Of a DNA stretch of 64,000 nt, positions 35,988-47,500 are shown in pieces. The position numbers and the translations under genes are program-made. The notes under the pieces were generated by a model. That model was not told where the DNA came from, ran no database searches, and saw only the letters and a program-made list of their open reading frames with translations. The stretch's first letter is position 1, and each line of letters opens with the position of its first letter. Origin of the DNA: Chamaecyparis obtusa (taxonomy: Eukaryota > Streptophyta > Pinopsida > Cupressales > Cupressaceae); the NCBI GenBank assembly GCA_027943335.1, contig BSBK01001302.1:310001-374000 (forward strand), written 5' to 3'.

Positions 35988-38765
35988 ATGGAGCAACCGC
36001 CCGAAGGTGATGGTGACGATATTCCTAGCTCATCTACACATGAGCAGGTAAAATTCATTGTAATTGTGCAAACTAGATAGAAGCAAAATGTTATTTTTTT
36101 AATGTTATTTTCTTCATTGTTTTGGAGTAATTTTGATAATACTAATACTATTGTTGTCACAGAGGGCCGGTGATCGGAGAGAGGGAAAGCAACCTGCAGT
36201 CCCTCAGGAGTCCCCCCTTGTGGACCCTTTTTTTATTGATTTAGCAGAGACCGATGACCCGATCGGTTCCATTAAAAAGCTGCTAAAGAAAATTGGGAAA
36301 GAACTTCTACGTTTGGTATCCATACATCCTCAGACTCAGGAAATAAAAGACAGGGCAGCTGAGTTGTTGCGCACTTCTGAAAACTTTAAAGTAAGTATTA
36401 ATGAAATTTTTAATTATTACAAGAGTTCAATAATGGTTTTTATGTTATGCTCTTTTATGACATTAATTAAAATATGGATGCATTGTCTTTACAGAGTTAT
36501 TTGCGTAATTTTGAACCCCATTCCCATGATGAGGCCGGTATTGCAAGTGGTTCGGGTAGATCACATGTTCCATTCCCCACTTGTGTTTTCCACTGAATAT
36601 ATATAGGAATGATCATAATCATTGACAATACATGCTCGAACAATCTTTTTTTTTAATGCTCTAACAATCTTGTCCATGCTAGTCCACGCGTTCTATATTT
36701 ATGCATGCTCTAACGATTTTATTCTTCAGCTCCTTTCTATGATGATATGACAACGCCGCCTCCATCCAGGACAGCCACAAATGTCTTGCCGACTGCCATG
36801 TCAACAACACACAGCCTAAATGCACCAACTGTTGCACCATCTACTGGTACACAAATCCCTCTTTTTCTCTCTTTTGTTATGTGTTTAAGTGTTATGTGTT
36901 TACGATGTAGATCCCTTGATTGTGTTTGTGCCATGGGTGCTCTGTACCAATTTATTTCCCTTGAAGTATTATTTCTTGGAGGCATTTGATAATGGTTTTC
37001 ATTTTTTGCAATAGGAGATGCAACAAGTCCCGATGCAACATCATTTCCTGGATGTTCCCGTGTTCCTAGTACGGGAACGGTGAAGGATTGCGTATTGATC
37101 ATCAGCGACGATGAAGGCGTTCCCTTAAAAGTATCCAAACTTCCAGGTACTTTAAAGTTATTATTATTCTATAGTGATATAATAGTAATTTAGTTTTTGA
37201 TCACTCTTCATCGACTAATGATCCCATGATTATTTTGTAGGGAATGATATTTTTTGGTGAAAACTTGGTGACGAGTGTTTGCGGATATTCGGGCCCACCA
37301 TACGTACATGGTGGAACATCATATCCTAACTAAAACCCCAAACCACTATTTTGATTTCATATCATTGCTAGAATAGTTTTCCTTTTCATCAATTTCTTGA
37401 ACTATATTAAAGGTAGCTTCTCTTCATTTATGAGTCTAACATGTTTTTTTTTACTTAAAAGGTGGAATAACCAAGATAAAAAGTTGAAGGATGATCTTGT
37501 AGATAGTATGACCCAGCTTTTTGGACCTCGTGCATTCGAGAGAAACAAGCTCCTTGAAAGAGCTGGTTTATGTTTGAAGTATATTAGGGACCAGTACAGG
37601 AAATATTTAGAGGTTAACCCAAGGCACGAGCGTCCGCCCTGTGTTCTTGAGGCTGAGTGGCAGGGTTTGATTTTGGATGGAAAGTATAAAGCCGACATGA
37701 AAAAAGGAATTACGCCAGTAGAGAGTAGAGCAAGGTATGTGATACTTTTGAGAATGTAATTATGTACTAATTAACCTCTAAATTTTTCCTATATTGGTCT
37801 CTAACATATTTCAAACTTTTCATAGATTGCCTGACACATCAAAGGCAACAAAGGCAAGATTAGAAAAGCACGGGACACACAAGCTCGGCTCTGGTGGTTT
37901 TTCCAAACTTCAAGCACGAGTTGTAAGTATTAGTAAATGAAAACTTGTATCAATTTTTTTATATATTGCAAGGAAATTTTTTTTTATCAAACAATGCAGG
38001 TAAAATTCACCATACCAAGAAAAAATGTAGGGGTCAGAGTTCAATAGATGCCTCACAGAAGAGGACAAGAGAATTGGCTTCCAACAAGGCTATAGAGCCA
38101 TGGCTGAACGGCTACGAGCTGAAATCAGTGTGCAAGGTTCAAATAATGATGCATCTGAGCCACAGGTAAATAAGCTAAATGAAATTTATTTCAAATTGAA
38201 TACTTTACCAATTAGTCTATTTGATGTTAAGTTCTAATATAAAGTGAGTATATCTGTTTTAAGAAAGCAATGATAACAATGTGTAGGATATTGGAATGCA
38301 GCCTGACAATCCTTCTACACAATCTATGCATAATGAAGGTTCGCATGATGTGCATCCTAGTGGTGGAGGTATACATTTTCTATTAAAATTTTTATATGTA
38401 ATTACAATTGGTGTTTGGATTAATGTAACATTTTGTATAGCAACTGTAGAGGATCGAGGGGTCGGTGCTCATGAGCATGTTGAGGTTGAGTCTAGACAAA
38501 ATGATGTGGCCAGATCAGGTAATTAAAGAGCGCCACAGTTATGTTCTTTAAAATAATTAAATACTTGTAACAATTATAATTAAATATTTTAAATTTAACT
38601 CTTTTATTTGTTATTGTAGAGGACCCCCCTTTGCAGCAGCATAGGAATTTGAGATCATCAAGAACAAAGAACAAAACAACTGATGAGGGGGGTATTGATG
38701 ATAACACTGATGCTCCTCTTAGAGCTTACATAGAAAAAAAAATTAGAAAGAGAAAAAAGAAATGA
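35988..38765 (+). pseudogene. TNPA-like/Transposase_24-type protein gene, 12 exons, one nonsense codon
   Basis: Exons by eye are 35988-36047, 36163-36390, 36495-36555, 36730-36846, 37015-37146, 37241-37310, 37462-37734, 37826-37922, 38031-38165, 38287-38368, 38441-38518 and 38620-38765. Phases agree throughout and give 493 codons. The N-terminal 200 residues are acidic and Ser/Thr/Pro rich, with a helical block (IGSIKKLLKKIGKELLRLV). The central part (RIFGPTIRTWWNNQDKKLKD, VLEAEWQGLILDGKY, KATKARLEKHG, KLGSGGFSKLQ) resembles the plant Transposase_24 family of En/Spm second proteins. The C-terminus is basic (KKIRKRKKK), a likely nuclear signal. A TGA at 37258-37260 (codon 206) interrupts it. 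A role in binding subterminal repeats, as for maize TNPA, is inference. Confidence 0.72.
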
Positions 38766-40329
38766 TTGTCATCTAAATACCTTAATTGATAATGACTGAA
38801 TTTTATGTCTCAATGAATTTAATTATGTGCTAATGAATGTTCATGAATTATGTGTTTATTTTCATATTGATGAATGTTGTGTGTTAACGAATCTAATGTG
38901 TTAATGAATGTTATCATGTGATATTGATTGAATGTTACATTTTATTAATAATTGAAAGAATGAATGAATGTTAGATGTTAACGGGGAATGTAGAGTGATG
39001 TTAGGGGGAGGGGGGTGGGGCCAAATGAGCTTCCACCTTCACGTGGTTGGCCCTGTTTAGTAGAGAATATTAAACTATATTCTCGAAACAAAGTGAAGCT
39101 CAATAAGATACTAAATGAGTCAAAATGGTTATCAAGGTCCTCTATCCATAAGATACTTGTAGTCAAAATGGTTATTAATAAGATACTCGTAGTCAAAATG
39201 GTTATCTAGGTCCTCTATCCATTCCATAAGTTCTTCACCATTCAAACTTCCTCCATAACAAGGAATGTGCTCTAGGTTAGTCATGAAGCCTAGCATGGAC
39301 TCTCTGTCAGATAGAGCCACTATTTCAGAGCCTTTTTTGTGCATTTCCTTCAAGCACTGTATACAGTGTACGGATGTGAAAGGGAGGGCAGACCAGTGTG
39401 GAAGTTAGAGTATTTATATCTTATGCTTTGAGAGTTTATTTGGTAGATTCAAGACACCTTATATCAAAGTTATTCCTTTTTCTTATCTGTTGTTCTGTCA
39501 AACCCTCATTTTTTGAGTTATTGCATTCAAATGGCCTTAACTTGCAAATAAACCATAGGATATCCTCTGTTCTTTGTAAAATGCAAGTTAAGGGGGTTTA
39601 TTTTCATATTTTAAAAGCTTTGGAACAGGATACTAAGCCAGAGAATTTCAAGAGCAAGCCCTAGGTCAAGAATCTCAATGTTCTTGACTAGGAGTTGATG
39701 GATTATGCAAGATCAGAGGGTAGCGGCAAGTAAAGGACCTCAAACCTTGTTGAATCTAGATCTTTAGAGCATGGTGGACATCTTCAAACTCTGATCTTGG
39801 TTTCATGCACCCATTTTCAATGCCTTGTTTTGGAACCCACACCCAAAGGCATGAATTAGGTCTGCGGACTCAATAAGGACATTGATATGCTCTGGAGTGG
39901 AGTCAAGGTCTGGGAGTTGGAGGATTGTTAGAACATCAAAAAGGGTACTCAAAAAACATATAAGTTCATAAGGTCCTTTGTCAAATTGAAGAGTTATTGC
40001 TGCAGAACAGGTTTTGGAGACCTACTAGAGTCACTAGGTCTATTTGGACCCGTTTGGACCACGACACACAGTAGCATCTACAGAGAAGAAGTTTGGTATG
40101 CAATGGTCTTGAAACCTCCTGAGAAATTCTTGGTATGCATTTGTGTGGTGCAAAAGCTTCGTTGAAAGAGAAAAAGAAGAAAAGAATAGAAATGATTTTT
40201 TTTCTTTTTATGTCATATACTGTAACCAGCTACTTATAACTTGCAAAAATTATTATAACCATTTGAAATTGAAACTTAGTTTAATGTGAAACTGAGAACT
40301 GCTTTATTAGAGCTTTCTGTGATTTAGAT
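38766..40329. other. Non-coding segment after the CACTA coding core
   Basis: From 38780 to 38990 there are repeated GAATGTT-type words, probably 3' untranslated sequence. A G-rich run lies near 39003-39018. Between 39125 and 39225 a TCAAAATGGTTAT motif repeats three times. A fragment of the AGTAGCATCTACAGAGAAG repeat lies near 40045-40090. Apart from the gag fragment described separately I see no supportable gene. Confidence 0.5.
39132..39353 (-). pseudogene. Gypsy gag fragment inside the CACTA element
   Basis: The minus strand reads HIPCYGGSLNGEELMEWIED then LDNHFDYEYLINNHFDYKYL. This matches the start of the Ty3/Gypsy retrotrans_gag domain and resembles RNLNPEELIDWINECEKYF in element I. 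The phrase NHFDY is duplicated, reflecting a short DNA repeat. Only about 70 residues remain, so it is a captured or residual fragment. Confidence 0.55.
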
Positions 40330-40560
40330 TCAGACATCAAGAACATTGTTTGCCTAATATTGTGATTAATGTTTATTTATTAATATCTCATACTGACAAA
40401 CAATTGATAATTGTAGGGAAAACGTCATTGGGGGTCTTTGAGGATCCACCAGAAGCCAAGGAGAAAATGTATTCAAATGCTAAAGATGGTGTAACAGTCC
40501 TTACAGCTGTTGAACCTTGCTATGTACTTCATCTCTGATTCTCCAAGTTCAACAGTACTG
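40330..40560 (+). other. Possible captured host exon
   Basis: After a pyrimidine-poor but AG-ending junction near 40416, an open frame reads GKTSLGVFEDPPEAKEKMY and DGVTVLTAVEPCYVLHL before TGA near 40538. Its composition is more gene-like than its surroundings and a 3'-UTR-like tail follows. I do not recognise it. A fragment of a host gene carried by the transposon is one reading; chance is another. Confidence 0.3.
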
Positions 40561-40884
40561 TGGTATTCCTTTGGATACTTCTAATGGTAAATTTCAGACA
40601 TCAAGTTCTTTTCGTATGAAACTACTACATTTGTAATCTGTAGTTTTAAACTTTTAGTTTATAAATGTTCATCAGCTTTAGTTCGTATGCTACCATTTCA
40701 AGTATGATTAATGAAGTTACCTTTATCACAGGATGAAAGTGAGCAGTCAGCATACTGGTACGGAGCTGGCAGCATTGATACGGTGACTAGGGCATCGTTT
40801 AATGGTGGTATTGTGTTTTCCCGTATTTAGGGCATCGGCCTTTTGAAGCATTGCCTTCATCTTTCTTAAGTCTGAGTTTTAAGT

Positions 40885-41935
40885 TTGTTTATCTCTCTCG
40901 GCGCTGTTGAAAATACAAATGACAATGTTCTTGTTTGTTTTGCCCTTATATCCCGATGTGATTTCGCGGAGGGTTACGGCGCTGTTGAAAACACAAATGA
41001 AAACACAAATCCCTTGTGTAATTGCCACTTGAAGGAGGACAGTCACTGTAAAGACAACATGATAATGTACACTTACAGCCCGTGTACATTATCATGTTGT
41101 CTTTAGAGTGACTATCCTCATTTGTTGAAGAAGAAAAGCATTAATGTGGCTGAATAGCAATACATTCAAGTGGCAATCACACAAGGGACAGTCACTGTGA
41201 GATGTCCTCATTTGTGACTGTCCTTACAGTGAGTGTACATTATCATGTTGTCTTTAGAGTGACTGTCCTCATTTGTTGAAGAAGAAAAGCATTAATGTGG
41301 TTCAATAGCAATACATTCAAGTGGCAATTACACAAGGGACAATCGATCACTGTGAGATGTCCTCATGTGTGACTATCCTTGTCACAAATGACTATCCTTG
41401 TAAAGACAACATGATAATGTACACATACAATGAGTGTACATTATCATGTTGTCTTTACAGTGGCTGCCCTCATGTTGTATATTCTTCTCTGTAGATGCTA
41501 CTATGTGCTAGGGAAATTCTTAGAACTGTTGGTATATTCTTACAACTTGTTACACCTGGGATATTCTTCTCTGTAGATGCTATTGTGTGCCATGGTCCAA
41601 ACAGGCCCATAAATGTGGTTGAATAGCAATACATTCAAGTGGCAATTACACAAGGGACAGTCACTGTGAGATGTCCTCATGTGTGACTGTCCTTGTCACA
41701 AATGAGGACATCTCACAGTGACTGTCCCTTGTGTAATTGCCACTTGAAGGAAAAAAGCATTAATGTGGTTCAATAGCAATGTATTCAAGCGGCAATTACA
41801 CAAGGGATAATCACTCTGAGATTTCCTCATTTGTGACTATCCTTACAGTGAGTGTACATTATCATGTTGTCTTTACAGTGACTGTCCTCATTTGTTGAAG
41901 GAAAAAAGCATTAATGTGGTTCAATAGTGATGCAG
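40885..41935. repeat. Right arm hairpin-repeat array, block 1
   Basis: It begins with the inverted CGGCGCTGTTGAAAA units (40900-40995), then palindromic units of GGGACAGTCACTGTGAGATG and GTGTACATTATCATGTTG, and one ATTCTTCTCTGTAGATGCTAC block (41478-41600). Confidence 0.85.
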
Positions 41936-44115
41936 AGTAGTCAGGGCTTTTAGAATATACAAATATACATCCTTAACTCTCATTCCACCAAGGAAGAAGG
42001 AATTCCAATGGTTGAAACGTGAGTTAAGGTCTTTACATCAGTCAAACCCTGAAAATGAGGGTTTGTAAACAATGCACAGAAAATTTGAAATAACTTAGAT
42101 ATAAAACAAAGAGAATCAATCAAACCAACTTCCAAAGCATCAGATGTCACTATTACAACTTCCAGGCAAATTTTATCATCCAACCACCATCCGTACAGCC
42201 GTACAGAGTTCGTTTTTCACCAGAAATGCACTAAAATAGGGTTATTTTTATTTTTTATGAAAGCAAAATGATTACAATACTGGTTCTCTGTCTGTCTTCG
42301 ACCATTTGAAGCCTAAAATAGGCTCTCCAAATGTTGGTTCAACCATCTAGGTGGTTAGAACAGTTTATCCAACAAATGTCAACTTTGCTAAGCAACTTTT
42401 AAAGTTGCATTACAACTTTGCAAACAACTTTGCCGAGAAGGTTAAAAATGTGTTGTGAAACTTTAGGAACCTTATTAAAGTTATTTTGGACCTTCAAACT
42501 TCTTAACAACATCTAAAAGACACCTAATAAACACTTACTATGCTCATTTCATCCAAGGACTCAAAAGATGCCCAAGGTTTATAAGTCACCAAGGGGTCTT
42601 GTGTCCAACAAGTGGATGTTTATAAGGAGATAAGATCAATCCTTAATATTTATTACAAACCAAGAAAATATCTAAAACTCCTATTCTAATTTATTGTCAT
42701 TGAAAAAGACTCTGATTTGTCATTCAAAAAGACTCTGATTTGTCAATCAAAAGGACCTTTCACCAGTCAATCCTTCAAAGCTCCAAGGTGAAAATCTTAT
42801 GTTCCAATTGATAGGATTTGACTCCTTGGCTTCATGGCAACTTCCTTCAATCATGGTGTCTTTGGCTTGCATTAGGGATGCCCCTGCATCAAATAGCAAT
42901 GCATTCAAGTGGCAATTACACAAGGGACAGTACATGCCCATTAAAGTTGGTGTTTTGTTATCCAGCATGACAATGGAGACAACATACTCTGTGTCAATTT
43001 TACTGATCAAATTTCCCTCCGCCAGGCAAAGCAACAATCTGGGTATGATAAGGTGAAATTTTGTAGTCCTTTTGGGTATGATAACAGTTCCAGTTTCCAA
43101 TAAGATGGTTCATTTTTATAATCTAGCTTCAATTTCTCTTGTGAAAATCTTTTTTTCATTTTATGGGTGGTAAAATATAATTATTATGCTAGAGGTGTGT
43201 ACTTATGGATGATAATGAAACAAAATGATAAGATTTAAGACTCTTGTTTTTTTTTTAAATAGCAATTTAAGTTTCCTTCTATTATAAATTACTGTTTTTC
43301 TATTTTTTAATGTATCTTTCCAAATCTTTTATATCAATTTTATTTATGAAATATAAATATATTAATAATGTTTTAGTGTTTTTAGGATTAGTTTATATCA
43401 ATTCTATGTATCATCATTCATCATTCAATTGTCAGTATTATTAATTTAGACTGTGCAATTGTAGAACTACTCGAATATGGGTTGGATGGATACTCAAGCA
43501 GGGGAACCCTCCTCAAATATCTCAAGCAGTGAACTTGGAAAAATGTGTCCTGAAGGAACCCTTTCCATCAGAGAGATAAAAGTACAAACAAGTAAAAGAA
43601 GCAGGCTCTGCAAATATGTTTTTGAGAAGAAAAATGATAGATTATTCGAGTATGGTTCATGAGGTATATTTAAAAAGACATTTTTTTTCTTATTATAATA
43701 AAAGAGGAAGTTGTGAATGTCAAAGTTGAGTGAAACAAAAATTATTTTCATCAAATTTTATTAGGCTTGCTTTTGGGAATAGTTTCTTACAATATTGCTA
43801 TTAAGATTTTTATTGTGTAGTTTTTAGATTAGGTTTATAAAATTATATTTCATGAGTAGTGATTCATATTAATCAATTAACGATACTTTTGGAAGGTATT
43901 TTCAATGTGTCAAATTTTGATATTTTTACAAGAATTAGATTGTGTAATTTTTTTAATTAAAGTCATTGACTCATATTTCATAAATAATAGTTCTCATGAA
44001 TCCATCTCTTATAAGATTAAATAGTCTATTTAGGAAGTATTTCTGATAGTATGTCAAATTATGATATTACTATTACCATTAGATTGCATGGCTTTGAAGT
44101 CAACCTCGTTGACCC
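41936..44115. other. Unassigned segment splitting the right arm arrays
   Basis: This is about 2.2 kb without a supportable gene. A short piece of the array repeat (CATTCAAGTGGCAATTACAC, about 42900-42930) is embedded in it, so the segment is a mosaic. An open frame at 43477-43662 (including SSNISSSELGKMCPEGTLS) has gene-like composition but no recognised motif. Much of 43100-44090 is A/T rich. Confidence 0.45.
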
Positions 44116-47100
44116 ATATTCTTCTCTGTAGATGCTACTATGTGCTAGGGAACTTCTTAGAACTGTTGGTATATTCTTACAACTTGTTACACCTGGGATA
44201 TTCTTCTCTGTAGATGCTACTATGTGCCGCGGTCCAAACGGGCCCATAAATGTGGTTGAATAGCAATACATTCAAGTGGCAATTACACAAGGGACAGTCA
44301 CTGTGAGATGTCCTCATGTGTGACTGTCCTTGTCACAAATGAGGACATCTCACAGTGACTGTCCCTTGTGTAATTTCCACTTGAATGAGGACAGTCACTG
44401 TAAAGACAACATGATAATGTACACTTACAGCCCGTGTACATTATCATGTTGTCTTTAGAGTGACTATCCTCATTTGTTGAAGAAGAAAAGCATTAATGTG
44501 GCTGAATAGCGATACATTCAAGTGGCAATCACACAAGGGACAGTCACTGTGAGATGTCCTCATTTGTGACTGTCCTTACAGTGAGTGTACATTATCATGT
44601 TGTCTTTAGAGTGACTGTCCTCATTTGTTGAAGAAGAAAAGCATTAATGTGGTTCAATAGCAATACATTCAAGTGGCAATTACACAAGGGACAATCGATC
44701 ACTGTGAGATGTCCTCATGTGTGACTATCCTTGTCACAAATGAGGACATCTCACAATGACTGTCCCTTGTGTAATTCAAGTGGCAATTACACAAGGGACA
44801 GTCACTGTGAGATTTCCTCATTTGTGACTGTCCTTACAATGAGTGTACATTATCATGTTGTCTTTAGAGTGACTGTCCTCATTTGTTGAAGAAGAAAAGC
44901 ATTAATGTGGTTCAATAGCAATACATTCAAGTGGCAATTACACAAGGGACAATCGATCACTGTGAGATGTCCTCATGTGTGACTGTCCTTGTCACAAATG
45001 AGGACATCTCACAGTGACTGTCCCTTGTGTAATTTCCACTTGAATGAGGACAGTCACTGTAAAGACAACATGATAATGTACACTTACAGCCCGTGTACAT
45101 TATCATGTTGTCTTTAGAGTGACTATCCTCATTTGTTGAAGAAGAAAAGCATTAATGTGGCTGAATAGCGATACATTCAAGTGGCAATCACACAAGGGAC
45201 AGTCACTGTGAGATGTCCTCATTTGTGACTGTCCTTACAGTGAGTGTACATTATCATGTTGTCTTTAGAGTGACTGTCCTCATTTGTTGAAGAAGAAAAG
45301 CATTAATGTGGTTCAATAGCAATACATTCAAGTGGTAATTACACAAGGGACAATCGATCACTGTGAGATGTCCTCATGTGTGACTATCCTTGTCACAAAT
45401 GAGGACATCTCACAATGACTGTCCCTTGTGTAATTCAAGTGGCAATTACACAAGGGACAGTCACTGTGAGATGTCCTCATTTGTGACTGTCCTTACAATG
45501 AGTGTACATTATCATGTTGTCTTTAGAGTGACTGTCCTCATTTGTTGAAGAAGAAAAGCATTAATGTGGTTCAATAGCAATACATTCAAGTGGCAATTAC
45601 ACAAGGGACAATCGATCACTGTGAGATGTCCTCATGTGTGACTATCCTTGTCACAAATGAGGACATCTCACAATGACTTTCCCTTCTGTAATTGCCACTT
45701 GAATGAGGACAGTCACTGTAAAGACAACATGATAATGTACACATACAATGAGTGTACATTATCATGTTGTCTTTACAGTGGCTGCCCTCATGTTGTATAT
45801 TCTTCTCTGTAGATGCTACTATGTGCTAGGGAACTTCTTAGAACTGTTGGTATATTCTTACAACTTGTTACACCTGGGATATTCTTCTCTGTAGATGCTA
45901 CTGTGTGGCGTGGTCCAAACGGGCCCATAAATGTGGTTGAATAGCAATACATTCAAGTGGAAATTACACAAGGGACAGTCACTGTGAGATGTCCTCATGT
46001 GTGACTGTCCTTGTCACAAATGAGGACATCTCACAGTGACTGTCCCTTGTGTAATTAAGTATTGTGGGGAAGCATTCTAAATAACCAAAGCCGCTAACAA
46101 TAAATTCAACACAGATATGTCCTCATTTCTGGGTATTTTAGCTCTCTAACAGCTGAATACCAGATCAAATAATAATGACAAAAGAAAAACAAACCCAACG
46201 TACTCAGAAATTGTAGCTGTGATTTTGCGGAGGGAATCTCTCTCGGCGCTGTTGAAAACACAAATGACAACCCGCTTGATTTCGCGGAGGGAATCTCTCT
46301 CGGTGCTGTTCAAAACACAAATGACAACCCGCTTTGTTCAAAACACAAATGATAACCCGCTTGATTTTGCGGAGGGAATCTCTCTCGGCGCTGTTGAAAA
46401 CACAAATGACAACGTTCCTTTTTTCTTTTGCACTTATATCCCGACCAACATAAGGTCCATTTGTAATACAACATGATAATGTACACTTACAGTGAGTGTA
46501 CATTATCATGTTGTCCTTAGAGTGACTATCCTCATTTGTTAAAGAAGAAAAGCATTAATGTGGCTGAATAGCAATACATTCAAGTGGCAATTACACAAGG
46601 GACAGTCACTATGAGATGTCCTCATTTGTGACTGTCCTTACAGTGAGTGTACATTATCATGGTGTCTTTAGAGTGACTGTCCTCATTTGTTGAAGAAGAA
46701 AAGCATTAATGTGGTTGAATAGCAATACATTCAAGTGGCAATTACACAAGGGACAATCACTGTGAGATGTCCTCATGTGTGACTGTCCTTGTCACAAATG
46801 AGGACATCTCACAATGACTGTCCCTTGTGTAATTCAAGTGGCAATTACACAAGGGACAGTCACTGTGAGATGTCCTCATTTGTGACTGTCCTTACAGTGA
46901 GTGTACATTATCATGTTGTCTTTAGAGTGACTGTCCTCATTTGTTGAAGAAGAAAAGCATTAATGTGGTTCAATAGCAATACATTCAAGTGGCAATTACA
47001 CAAGGGACAATCGATCACTGTGAGATGTCCTCATGTGTGACTATCCTTGTCACAAATGAGGACATCTCACAATGACTGTCCCTTCTGTAATTGCCACTTG

Positions 47101-47500
47101 AATGAGGACAGTCACTGTAAAGACAACATGATAATGTACACATACAATGAGTGTACATTATCATGTTGTCTTTACAGTGGCTGCCCTCATGTTGTATATT
47201 CTTCTCTGTAGATGCTACTATGTGCTAGGGAACTTCTTAGAACTGTTGGTATATTCTTACAACTTGTTACACCTGGGATATTCTTCTCTGTAGATGCTAC
47301 TGTGTGCTGGGGTCCAAACGGGCCCATAAATGTGGTTGAATAGCAATACATTCAAGTGGCAATTACACAAGGGACAGTCACTGTGAGATGTCCTCATGTG
47401 TGACTGTCCTTGTCACAAATGAGGACATCTCACAGTGACTGTCCCTTGTGTAATTGCCACTTGAATGAGGACAGTCACTGTAAAGACAACATGATAATGT
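44116..47500. repeat. Right arm hairpin-repeat array, block 2, with 659-bp duplication and inverted repeat arm
   Basis: These are dense palindromic units. A stretch starting near 44341 is repeated 659 bases later at 45000. The 45700-46510 part is the inverted counterpart of 29020-29830 on the left arm, including AGCGGCTTTGG and GCGCCGAGAGAG blocks in reverse. The ATTCTTCTCTGTAGATGCTAC block recurs near 44118, 45796 and 47196. Confidence 0.88.

Noticed and set aside
42747..43100. Minus-strand 117-codon frame as a captured gene
   Set aside because: Part of it is the array repeat (CATTCAAGTGGCAATTACAC). The rest has no recognisable motif and no supporting splice or UTR structure.
46204..46509. 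Open frames over the AACAGCGCCGAGAGAG repeats (also 29020-29310, 23766-24041)
   Set aside because: Frames arise from repeated non-coding units present in both orientations. The peptides are repeats of VICVFNSAERDSLRE without any family signature.
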